DNA from: Microcaldota archaeon
GTDB taxonomy: Archaea; Iainarchaeota; Iainarchaeia; JAADDC01
Reading direction: 5' to 3'
Length of the DNA: 17,553 nucleotides
Assembly (NCBI GenBank): GCA_027074515.1
Contig: JALTCQ010000129.1
Span: 1-17,553, forward strand
In this document: in pieces, positions 7,978-13,349 of the stretch
How positions within the stretch are numbered: the first letter of the stretch is position 1
Layout of the letters: every line of letters begins with the position of its first letter
The notes under the pieces: model-generated
Seen by the model: only the letters and a program-made list of their open reading frames with translations
What the model was told of the DNA's origin: nothing
Databases searched by the model: none
Made by a program: the position numbers and the translations under genes

Positions 7978-9198
7978 GTGGTAAAGATCATCGACCCGAA
8001 GCTCTGCGTGCGCTGCAAGGGTCGCCTCTGGTGCGGACTGCCCAAGTGCCCCATACTGGAGCAGAAACGCATCGTGGAGTCCGTCGTCCCGAAGAGCAAG
8101 GAGATAGACGCACCGACACCGCCCGCCGTTTTCGTGAGCTGGAGGAATTACCCGAAGGTAGAAGTAGCGCCCATGGAGACGCCCCAGTTCGTTAACATCG
8201 CTGATAACCCAAGGTACTGGACGGAAATGAGCATAGAGGAGATCGTAGGCATTCGTTCTTCTCTACTGAGGCCAACGATACGCGCGGACGTCTACACGGC
8301 AGCAAACCCGACGAACGACGTCCTCACAGTCCAGGAACTAGCAATGAGCAAGAAGCCGGTCGCAGTGGAGGCGATCCTGGAGAAAGAACCAAAACCACGG
8401 GTCGAATTCGGCCAGTTCGTGGCACCCATGGGCCCAAAGGCTCCCGCGAAGAAGATCGTCCCGCAGGAGAACCCAACAGCAGATAAGAACGTGGAAAAGT
8501 TCTACTACGACGAGGTAAAGGCAGAGGACGCGGTGATACAACTATTCGAGAAGGGTTACGACGTGTACCAACTCTCACGCATACTCTCCGCAGGCATCCT
8601 TGGACTACCGCGCAACAGGAAACTCGTACCGACGCGATGGGCCATAACAGCAACGGACGACATCATATGCCGCAAGGAGATAGCGAAGATCAAGGGATTT
8701 GAGCCGATAGACAGTTACTACCTCTACGAAAGCCATCTCTTCGACAACCATATCTACATAATTCTTCTGCCAGACGCCTGGGGCTTCGAACTGATCGAGG
8801 CGTGGGTGCCCGGCTCCGTCTGGTATTCCGGGAAAGAACCCGTGCTTCTCAACGACTGGGAGGGCTACAACGGAAGAAAGGGCTATGCAGAGAACGTTGG
8901 AGGATCCTACTACGCAGCGCGGATTGCAGTGATTGAGCATCTCCTGAAAATAAAGAAGCAGGCGCGGGTAGTGATATTCCGCGAGGTGCACGAAGGATAT
9001 TACATTCCCCTAGGCGTCTGGCAGGTGAGAGAAAACGTGAGGAAAGCCGTAGAAAGCAAGGGGCAGCGCTTCGGAACATTGAGAGAGATATTCGACTACC
9101 TACGGCCGAAGCTGAGAATTCCCCTGGAGCGGTGGACGAGCAAGAGCGAGCTGATCCGAGAAAGAGTAAATCAGAGGAGAATTAGCGAGTGGTTTTAG
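7978..9198 (+). CDS. Nre-family archaeal DNA repair protein
   Basis: A 406-aa protein of the Nre (novel repair) family, implicated in archaea in repair of DNA damage together with PCNA. The N-terminus has the family zinc-finger signature: C10-x2-C13 and C19-x4-C24 in the segment LCVRCKGRLWCGLPKCP. The last eight residues, QRRISEWF (399-406), fit the PCNA-interacting peptide pattern Q-x-x-I-x-x-W-F. The body contains family-like blocks such as SLLRPTIRADVYTAANP and GGSYYAAR. The start is GTG at 7978, probably leaderless (TATA centre 24 bp upstream). The 3' end overlaps the convergent small prepilin gene by 4 nt. The biochemical activity of the family is not well defined. Confidence 0.92.
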   Translation: MVKIIDPKLCVRCKGRLWCGLPKCPILEQKRIVESVVPKSKEIDAPTPPAVFVSWRNYPKVEVAPMETPQFVNIADNPRYWTEMSIEEIVGIRSSLLRPTIRADVYTAANPTNDVLTVQELAMSKKPVAVEAILEKEPKPRVEFGQFVAPMGPKAPAKKIVPQENPTADKNVEKFYYDEVKAEDAVIQLFEKGYDVYQLSRILSAGILGLPRNRKLVPTRWAITATDDIICRKEIAKIKGFEPIDSYYLYESHLFDNHIYIILLPDAWGFELIEAWVPGSVWYSGKEPVLLNDWEGYNGRKGYAENVGGSYYAARIAVIEHLLKIKKQARVVIFREVHEGYYIPLGVWQVRENVRKAVESKGQRFGTLREIFDYLRPKLRIPLERWTSKSELIRERVNQRRISEWF

Positions 9199-9329
9199 GG
9201 CGTAGAGTTCAACTCATGGAAAGCGTGGCTCGTTGCAGATATCGCATAGTATCCCACGACTAAAGCGATGAGGATGATGCCTCCAACGAGCAGCAAGTAC
9301 TCCACGTTCGTTTGGCCGCGTCGTTGCAT
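9195..9329 (-). CDS. Second class III prepilin (44 aa, orphan)
   Basis: A very small prepilin: leader MQRRG, then QTNVEYLLLVGG, one hydrophobic helix and only a dozen polar residues (ending HAFHELNSTP). The cleavage region matches the prepilin at 4240-4043, so the same peptidase should process it. ATG at 9329 is preferred over the long open frame reaching 9716, which runs through structured RNA and tRNA sequence. A TATA box on the minus strand (AATATAAA, 9358-9351) lies about 25 bp upstream and no Shine-Dalgarno is seen, so translation is probably leaderless. It stands apart from the pilus operon across the Nre gene. It could be a minor or initiating pilin. Confidence 0.8.
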   Translation of the reverse strand: MQRRGQTNVEYLLLVGGIILIALVVGYYAISATSHAFHELNSTP

Positions 9330-9350
9330 GCAGATATAAACACTCCCTCT

Positions 9351-9358
9351 TTTATATT
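9351..9358. promoter_or_regulatory. Bidirectional TATA box between the small prepilin and the RNA/tRNA-Arg unit
   Basis: TTTATATT on the plus strand reads AATATAAA on the minus strand, centred at 9354.5. It is 25 bp from the prepilin ATG (9329, -) and predicts a plus-strand start near 9379, just where structured sequence begins. The GC-rich sequence directly before tRNA-Arg has no TATA element, so this may be the tRNA's promoter too. Confidence 0.5.
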
Positions 9359-9376
9359 GGTTGTTGTATGTAAGCA

Positions 9377-9617
9377 GTGGCGTAGCCCGGCACCGAATGC
9401 TTCGGTGGGCGCCTGCGGGTGCGACACTTCGGCCGCACGCACAATGAGGCGTGTGATCGAGGGAAGCGAGTATCCCACTCACCGTCGCGCCAGCTGGGAT
9501 GGCGACCAACCGCTGCACCGGTTGACGCTGACGCGAGGTCGGTTGCAAGCAACCGACCACACAATGGGTCACCGTAGGTGGCCCGCGGGGGTACAGGGGG
9601 CGGCAGCCCCCGTTAGT
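9377..9617 (+). ncRNA. Candidate structured RNA upstream of tRNA-Arg, family not recognised
   Basis: About 240 nt of GC-rich sequence with no credible ORF and many local hairpins. Stems seen: CACCGAA/TTCGGTG (9391-9407) extended downward with bulges to 9374-9416; GTGCG/CGCAC (9419-9438); GTGA/TCAC with GGGA/TCCC inside (9453-9482); CAACCG/CGGTTG (9507-9524); GGTCGGTTG/CAACCGACC (9537-9558); GGGTCACC/GGTGGCCC with one G-U pair (9566-9584); GGGGGC/GCCCCC (9596-9611). The hexamer ACAATG follows two of the hairpins (9441 and 9561). A TATA box at 9351-9358 predicts a start near 9379. I looked for RNase P RNA and SRP RNA signatures and did not find them. It may be an H/ACA-type guide, another RNA, or a processed tRNA leader. 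Confidence 0.4.
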
Positions 9618-9692
9618 GGGCCCGTGGCGTAGCCTGGACAGCGCGTCGGGTTTCGGACCCGAAGGTCGGGGGTTCGAATCCCCCCGGGCCCG
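9618..9692 (+). tRNA. tRNA-Arg (anticodon TCG)
   Basis: Full cloverleaf: acceptor GGGCCCG/CGGGCCC, D-arm GCGT/GCGC with GG in the loop, anticodon stem TCGGG/CCCGA with loop TTTCGGA (anticodon TCG, reads CGA), five-nt variable region, T-stem GGGGG/CCCCC with loop TTCGAAT, discriminator G. CCA is not encoded. No intron. It is probably cotranscribed with the RNA candidate upstream, since no nearer TATA box is seen. Confidence 0.95.
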
Positions 9693-9709
9693 CTCCCCAA
9701 AACACATCG

Positions 9710-9725
9710 TTCTCAAGGTTGAGAA
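9710..9725. repeat. Perfect inverted repeat downstream of tRNA-Arg
   Basis: TTCTCAA-GG-TTGAGAA, seven-base arms, lies between tRNA-Arg and the regulator gene. It could be a 3' processing or termination structure for the tRNA transcript, or a protein-binding palindrome for the regulator downstream. No T-run follows it. Confidence 0.45.
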
Positions 9726-9749
9726 GACCTCCCGGGAAGAGACATAACT

Positions 9750-9783
9750 TTAAATATCAGTAAGTACATACTTATATAGGTGA
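9750..9783 (+). promoter_or_regulatory. Promoter, palindromic operator candidate and RBS of the winged-helix regulator
   Basis: TATA box TTTAAATA (9750-9757) predicts transcription near 9779. Between them lies TAAGTA-CA-TACTTA (9761-9774), a perfect 6+6 inverted repeat; a further half-site AGTAT occurs at 9783-9787. GGTGA (9779-9783) serves as ribosome-binding site for the ATG at 9788. A repressor bound at this palindrome would block initiation, so autoregulation is plausible. Confidence 0.5.
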
Positions 9784-9787
9784 GTAT

Positions 9788-10294
9788 ATGTGGTATGAAC
9801 AGGCAGAGAAAAGGGTTGAAGGCATATTTGGAGATGTTCTTGAAAACGCAAAGAGGACCCTTACAGACCTCAAAGATGGAGAAATAATAGAGGTTGGGAT
9901 ATCGGGATGGGTAGAGCGAAAAGGCGATGGATACAAATCAGACATCTGGTACGGTGTAGAAAAGTTAGACGGCATTGATACGGTCGCAGAGCACATTTCA
10001 AAGCACAGCGACCTTCTCGAAACATTCTCAAAGAGCCTGACACTATCTAAAATCAAAATACTGGCATACGCATATAACGGAGCAAGCGAAAGCGAACTGT
10101 CAGAGAAAACAGGACTACGAGGAGGGGCGCTGCACTACCACTTGAAAGACCTCCTGCTGTTGAACCTTTTGAGAAAAAACGGCAGAGGCCAGTATGAAAC
10201 CACGCGCTATGGGTCCCGAGTGCTCCACACGGCGGTAATAGCAATAAGAACATTCCGAAGAGCTCTTGAAGAGGGGGATGAACAAACTAAGTAG
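9788..10294 (+). CDS. Winged-helix (ArsR-like) transcription regulator
   Basis: A 168-aa protein. The N-terminal half (1-80) is a charged domain I do not recognise, perhaps for sensing or dimerisation. Residues about 84-140 form a winged helix-turn-helix: SKIKILAYAYNG, then SESELSEKTGLRGGALHYHLKDLLLLNLL as the HTH, then a wing with RKNGRGQYETTRYG. The GALHYHL recognition helix is typical of ArsR-like archaeal regulators. The gene is monocistronic and leadered, with a 12-bp inverted repeat plus spacer at its promoter that may be its own operator. Its base composition is more AT-rich than its neighbours and it sits between two tRNA genes, so recent arrival is possible but unproven. Confidence 0.8.
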   Translation: MWYEQAEKRVEGIFGDVLENAKRTLTDLKDGEIIEVGISGWVERKGDGYKSDIWYGVEKLDGIDTVAEHISKHSDLLETFSKSLTLSKIKILAYAYNGASESELSEKTGLRGGALHYHLKDLLLLNLLRKNGRGQYETTRYGSRVLHTAVIAIRTFRRALEEGDEQTK

Positions 10295-10399
10295 CAGAAA
10301 TAGCCCAACAGATTCGAAGGCCAAGTCTCTGGCCGGGCGACAGGCGGCATCCCGCTTCGCTCCAGCCACATATCAAACAAGCAGACGAGTACAATAGAA
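10295..10399. other. Gap between the regulator and tRNA-Gln
   Basis: 105 bp with no ORF or promoter seen. One hairpin, GGCCA/TGGCC with a six-base loop, occurs at about 10319-10334 and could help end transcription of the regulator. The rest holds nothing I recognise. Confidence 0.4.
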
Positions 10400-10472
10400 T
10401 AGCCCCGCCCGGATTCGAACCGGGGTCGCGGGATCCAGAGTCCCGCATGCTTGGCCACTACACCACGGGGCT
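10400..10472 (-). tRNA. tRNA-Gln (anticodon CTG)
   Basis: Cloverleaf on the minus strand: acceptor AGCCCCG/CGGGGCT, D-arm GTGT/GCAT, anticodon stem CGGGA/TCCCG with loop CTCTGGA (anticodon CTG, reads CAG), four-nt variable region, T-stem CCCGG/CCGGG with TTCGAAT, discriminator A. CCA is not encoded and there is no intron. Confidence 0.94.
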
Positions 10473-10506
10473 GCACTGCGTTTCGCCCCTGAGCATCAGG
10501 GTTTCA

Positions 10507-10524
10507 CCCCAACGCCACGGGGCT
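10507..10524 (-). repeat. Partial copy of the tRNA-Gln 5' end
   Basis: AGCCCCGTGGCGTTGGGG on the minus strand matches the first 18 nt of tRNA-Gln (AGCCCCGTGGTGTAGTGG) at 15 of 18 positions, with the first ten identical. It lies 52 nt upstream in the same orientation and is followed by a hairpin, CCCTGA/TCAGGG with loop TGC (about 10488-10502). It does not continue as a tRNA. Confidence 0.5.
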
Positions 10525-10575
10525 ATCCTCCACGCCTCGCGCGCGGCAGTATGAATTCTGCAAGAAAAGGTTAAA

Positions 10576-11001
10576 TTACTTCGCCAGCCAGAGCACATAG
10601 GCAACAATCAGGATAGGTGCAACGAACCACGAGACGGTGTGCCAGAAGTCAAAGGCCGTTATGGAGTGCGTGAAGCGGATGAGAACGTAAACGCGGGCCA
10701 CGTCCAGAAGGTATAGCGCGATGGAGCCCAAGAGAGCAGCACGGAGGGCGCGGGAGCGAGAGATGCGGAAGACGTAGAGCAGGGCGAGGAAAAGAGCGAT
10801 GGAAACGATGCCCGTGCATTCTGGGATGATCTCATAGGCGTAGTCTCCACAGACAAGCGTTCCACCGTTTGCGGAGCAGCCAAGTAGGAGAGACAGAAAA
10901 GAAGCGGTGGGACGAACGAGAAAGAGGCCCACCGTATATCTAAGAGCGATGTAGAGGACGAAGAAGAGGACGACGAGACGCAGGTAGTCACCACGGCTCA
11001 T
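10576..11001 (-). CDS. Archaeosortase/exosortase-family transpeptidase
   Basis: A small multi-pass membrane protein (141 aa, about four to five helices). The three catalytic residues of exosortases/archaeosortases are visible in the expected order: Cys62 in PECTGI, Arg103 in LLDVARVYV and His121 in AFDFWHTVSWF. These enzymes cut C-terminal tripartite signals, and in haloarchaea ArtA substrates end up lipid-anchored. The usual N-x-x-R motif reads D100-x-x-R here. It is shorter than ArtA and closer in size to the compact family members. ATG at 11001 overlaps the end of CDP-archaeol synthase by 14 nt, so the two are translationally coupled. No C-terminal sorting signal was found on any other protein in the window, so its substrates lie elsewhere. 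Confidence 0.88.
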   Translation of the reverse strand: MSRGDYLRLVVLFFVLYIALRYTVGLFLVRPTASFLSLLLGCSANGGTLVCGDYAYEIIPECTGIVSIALFLALLYVFRISRSRALRAALLGSIALYLLDVARVYVLIRFTHSITAFDFWHTVSWFVAPILIVAYVLWLAK

Positions 11002-11464
11002 TCTTCACACCGATAAGGTAGCCTATGATGTTGGCCGTGCGGTGGATGATGGGCGTGATCAGAAGGAAGAGCGCGGAGTATTCTGCGGGAAGCGGACCAC
11101 CAAGTGCGAAGGCGCCGAACATGAAGTCTAACTGATCGATTACGGGAGCTTCAGCGCCGCGATCCAGCCCGATGCGCCGCTTTGCAAAGGATCCCACCAT
11201 ATCGCCGAGGAGAGCACCAAAGGCAACGAGAAAGGCGTTGTAAGGAATGTGAAAGTACCAGAAAAACGGCCAGCCAGCAAGGGTTCCCAAGGTCGTGCCC
11301 ATGAGAAGGCCCTCCCAGGTCTTACCATTGCCCAAAAGCCGTCTTCCGTCCCTACAAACGTATCCGAAGTCAACAGGATGCCGCTTTGGAAAAAATTTGG
11401 AGAGGGTTGCCGTGGAGTTGGCCACGTAGGCCGGAACGATCCACAGCAAGAGCTCCCAGCTCAT
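10988..11464 (-). CDS. carS: CDP-archaeol synthase (CarS)
   Basis: An integral membrane enzyme (158 aa) that transfers CMP from CTP to 2,3-bis-O-geranylgeranylglycerol phosphate, giving CDP-archaeol, the activated lipid for archaeal phospholipid headgroups. Family motifs are strong: PAYVANSTA at the N-terminus, VDFGYVCRDGRRLLGNGKTWEG (about 31-52), GDMVGSFAKRRIGLDRGAEAP with DQLDF (about 87-114), and a C-terminal HRTANIIGYLIGVKNEPW. The eS1 stop and this start overlap as ATGA, so translation is coupled. It sits between ribosomal proteins and the archaeosortase-like gene. Confidence 0.95.
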   Translation of the reverse strand: MSWELLLWIVPAYVANSTATLSKFFPKRHPVDFGYVCRDGRRLLGNGKTWEGLLMGTTLGTLAGWPFFWYFHIPYNAFLVAFGALLGDMVGSFAKRRIGLDRGAEAPVIDQLDFMFGAFALGGPLPAEYSALFLLITPIIHRTANIIGYLIGVKNEPW

Positions 11465-12084
11465 GCAGCCGCCTCTGCAGCGGTGATCTTCTCCGCGTCC
11501 TGCTTCTCGGGCCGCTGGAGCACGCGCACCTTGGCGACCTCCACCCTGCGGATGGGCGCAATCTTGGACGCCTCGTCCGCTATCTTGCGGGTGAAGTCGC
11601 CTATGACGAACTCCTTCATGAGCTCGTCGGCACCGAACTTCTGGGCGCGCTCCTCGATCATCTGCTGCATGATCTTACGTATCGCTGTTGCCTGGTTCCT
11701 GGAAACGTGCACGGCAGTCCATGTGATTGCCTTGACGTGCAGCACGTGGTCGTCGCGCGTCTTGACATCAAAGACCACCTCGATCTTGGACGAGTGCCTG
11801 CGGGTCAGGCGCTTGATGAATGCGTTGTCCAGCTCGTAGCCCTCGAAGATCGTGCGCGCCTCAGAACCAACCACCTGGACGATTCGGAACTTGAGGATGT
11901 ACTGCGCGTGCCCAACGCTCCCAGTGAGAAAAGAGGCGGGCACCTGCAGAACACGGCCGTATAGGAGCTTCTCGTCGGAAGCGGCGGTGCTCCCAACCTC
12001 CTTCTCGTCCCAGATTCTGGGAGAGATGACGGAATACCATTTCTTGAGCTTCCACGGGTCTACTGCCCTTACGCGCTTTGCCAT
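11461..12084 (-). CDS. 30S ribosomal protein eS1 (S3Ae)
   Basis: A 207-aa small-subunit protein with the archaeal/eukaryotic eS1 features: basic N-terminal WKLKKWYSVISPRIWDEKEVG segment, GRVLQVPASFLTG, a central LTRRHSSKIEVVFDVKT block and C-terminal RRVEVAKVRVL. It ends in an alanine-rich tail (ITAAEAAA). ATG at 12084 is preceded by AAGGTGGT, which lies inside the 35-aa ORF upstream. It belongs to the uS15 operon. Confidence 0.97.
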   Translation of the reverse strand: MAKRVRAVDPWKLKKWYSVISPRIWDEKEVGSTAASDEKLLYGRVLQVPASFLTGSVGHAQYILKFRIVQVVGSEARTIFEGYELDNAFIKRLTRRHSSKIEVVFDVKTRDDHVLHVKAITWTAVHVSRNQATAIRKIMQQMIEERAQKFGADELMKEFVIGDFTRKIADEASKIAPIRRVEVAKVRVLQRPEKQDAEKITAAEAAA

Positions 12085-12176
12085 TCAACCACCTTCTTAT
12101 CTGCTTTCTGTAACACGTCCAACGCGTCTCCTTCATACGTTTGCGTCTCTCCGCGGTAGCAAAGGGTGATTATCAT
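12069..12176 (-). CDS. Unannotated small ORF (35 aa) between uS15 and eS1
   Basis: The ATG overlaps the uS15 stop as TAATG, and the TAA stop lies 16 nt inside eS1. The peptide starts MIITLCYRGETQTYEGDA and continues LDVLQKADKKVVEWQSA. It reads as a beta-hairpin followed by an amphipathic helix, with a balanced, soluble composition. The double overlap with ribosomal genes is what a translationally coupled gene looks like, and the gap is otherwise filled exactly by this frame. I recognise no family; the beginning vaguely recalls a beta-grasp fold, which is too little to name it. It could instead act only as a coupling leader for eS1. Confidence 0.5.
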   Translation of the reverse strand: MIITLCYRGETQTYEGDALDVLQKADKKVVEWQSA

Positions 12177-12631
12177 TACCTCACCAGCACCGCAGCCTTA
12201 TCCGGCGAGTACTTCCAGTTCGGAGGTAGCTCGCCTGTGCTCTTATAGTATTTGGCGAGACGGCGTATTTTTGATTCAACGAGGATGAGAGCCACCTTGT
12301 TGTGCATATCCTTGCGGTGCGTCTCGAGGTGCTTGCGAATCCTAACGGCACGGCGGATTAGATTCATCAAGTCCTCCGGGATCTCGGAGGCCAGACCGTG
12401 CTCCTTGAGAATCTGGCGAATCTTCTTGCCAGTTATAGCCTTGACAGAAGGAATCCCATACTGATCGCGCAGAACCAGGCCGATCTGCGCCTGGGAATAA
12501 CCCTTCTTTGCCAGCTCCACCACCAAGGTCTCTACGTCCTCGGGCTTGGCGTTCACCCAGGACGGCGGAACCTTGGATGTGGGCGGAGTGGACCCTGACT
12601 TTCCTTTCTTACGTGCGTGCATTCTTGCCAT
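12176..12631 (-). CDS. 30S ribosomal protein uS15
   Basis: A 151-aa archaeal-type uS15 with the N-terminal extension (MARMHARKKGKSGSTPP, PPSWV) that bacterial S15 lacks. A helical middle (VETLVVELAKKGYSQAQIGLVLRDQYGIPSVKAITG) leads into the conserved core RRAVRIRKHLETHRKDMHNKVAL and ESKIRRLAKYYK. ATG at 12631 follows a GAGGGG-type ribosome-binding site. First gene of the five-gene operon that runs through eS1, CarS and the archaeosortase-like protein. Confidence 0.97.
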   Translation of the reverse strand: MARMHARKKGKSGSTPPTSKVPPSWVNAKPEDVETLVVELAKKGYSQAQIGLVLRDQYGIPSVKAITGKKIRQILKEHGLASEIPEDLMNLIRRAVRIRKHLETHRKDMHNKVALILVESKIRRLAKYYKSTGELPPNWKYSPDKAAVLVR

Positions 12632-12680
12632 CGCTATCCCCTCTATACAGTAGAAGGCCGTATTCAGGAGAGGGATAGGC

Positions 12681-12688
12681 TATAAAAT
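12681..12688 (-). promoter_or_regulatory. TATA box of the uS15-eS1-carS operon
   Basis: ATTTTATA on the minus strand, centred at 12684.5, next to the Bud32 stop codon. It predicts a start near 12659 and a leader of about 28 nt with a GAGGGG ribosome-binding site before uS15. Confidence 0.55.
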
Positions 12689-12695
12689 CTTAACC

Positions 12696-13301
12696 TCAGA
12701 GGTAGCGCGCCCGCCTCTTCACCTGCTCCACGCGCTTCCAGACTGTGTCCGCTTCAGAGTATGCAGAGTAACCCTCACGGAAGGCATTCCAGCCCCCCTC
12801 AGCCATGTCCGAGTGCGTAGCGATGAATGACTTCTCGAAGCAGACCAGATCCACCGCTTTATCCTCTACAGAGTCGGAAACTGCTCCAAGGCCGAAGTCC
12901 AGGAAGTATATGCCCTTTGGAGATAGAATGATGTTGGAAGTGGTCAGATCTCCGTGTATAATGTTGTTCTCATGGAGGCGAGCCACCATTTCTCCGATCT
13001 TTCTCATCAGGCCCACGTCTCGCGTGCGGAGGAGGTACTCCTTGGCCCTTTCGCCCTCAACGAACTCAAGAACGATCTCCATGCGCTTGTCGTCCACGGA
13101 AAGGACTTCAGGAGTGAGAACGCCGACGCGCCTTGCCCGTTCCAGCAGTCTTGCCTCTCTGCGGGTTCTCGTCTTGCGGATATGCTCGTCCAGCTCTGGC
13201 ACGCGGTAACGCTTGGGGACCCGTCTCTTGAGCACGGCGGGGCGACCGTTATACATAATCCTGTAGAGTTCCGCCTCCGCACCCTTCTTTATGAGCTCCA
13301 C
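12696..13301 (-). CDS. Bud32, KEOPS-complex kinase/ATPase
   Basis: A small RIO-like kinase (201 aa) of the KEOPS complex, which makes t6A37 in ANN-decoding tRNAs together with Kae1. Visible motifs: ATP-binding K25 in AVLKRR, VPKRYRVPELDEHIRKTRTRREARLL, catalytic HGDLTTSN (116-123) and DFG (135-137). The C-terminal tail RRARYL is the basic end typical of the family. The open frame continues upstream to 13895, but GTG at 13301 gives the canonical MELIKKGAEAELYR start and a TATA box centred 24.5 bp upstream, so a leaderless message. It is a stand-alone Bud32, not fused to Kae1, and no other KEOPS gene is nearby. Confidence 0.95.
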   Translation of the reverse strand: MELIKKGAEAELYRIMYNGRPAVLKRRVPKRYRVPELDEHIRKTRTRREARLLERARRVGVLTPEVLSVDDKRMEIVLEFVEGERAKEYLLRTRDVGLMRKIGEMVARLHENNIIHGDLTTSNIILSPKGIYFLDFGLGAVSDSVEDKAVDLVCFEKSFIATHSDMAEGGWNAFREGYSAYSEADTVWKRVEQVKRRARYL

Positions 13302-13322
13302 GAACCAAAGGGAGAAGAACCG

Positions 13323-13328
13323 TTTAAA
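13323..13328. promoter_or_regulatory. Shared palindromic TATA element for divergent Bud32 and Rpr2 genes
   Basis: TTTAAA centred at 13325.5 in the 48-bp gap. The two GTG starts at 13301 (-) and 13350 (+) are each 24.5 bp from this centre. It is the only TATA-like element between them, so one site probably serves both leaderless transcripts. Confidence 0.65.
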
Positions 13329-13349
13329 GAGAATGAAGCAAAGAGATAC

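Noticed and set aside
9596..9611. Hairpin GGGGGC/GCCCCC as a transcription terminator
   Set aside because: No T-run follows; it lies directly before tRNA-Arg, so termination there would cut off the tRNA.
9377..9617. RNase P RNA or SRP RNA
   Set aside because: I found neither the GAGGAAGTCC-type and ACAGAA elements of RNase P RNA nor the GGAAGG/AGCAGC S-domain motif of SRP RNA, and the folds are local, not end-to-end.
9330..9716. Upstream extension of the small prepilin frame to a 173-aa protein
   Set aside because: The extra 129 codons are the antisense of tRNA-Arg and the structured RNA; the prepilin leader, TATA spacing and ATG 9329 fit much better.
10507..10524. Attachment site of an integrated element at tRNA-Gln
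   Set aside because: The repeat copies the tRNA 5' end, is only 52 nt away, and there is no integrase or foreign cargo between or beside the copies.
12954..13349. Upstream extension of Rpr2 to 245 aa
   Set aside because: The extension is antisense to Bud32 and has no zinc-ribbon or helical family features; GTG 13350 matches family length.
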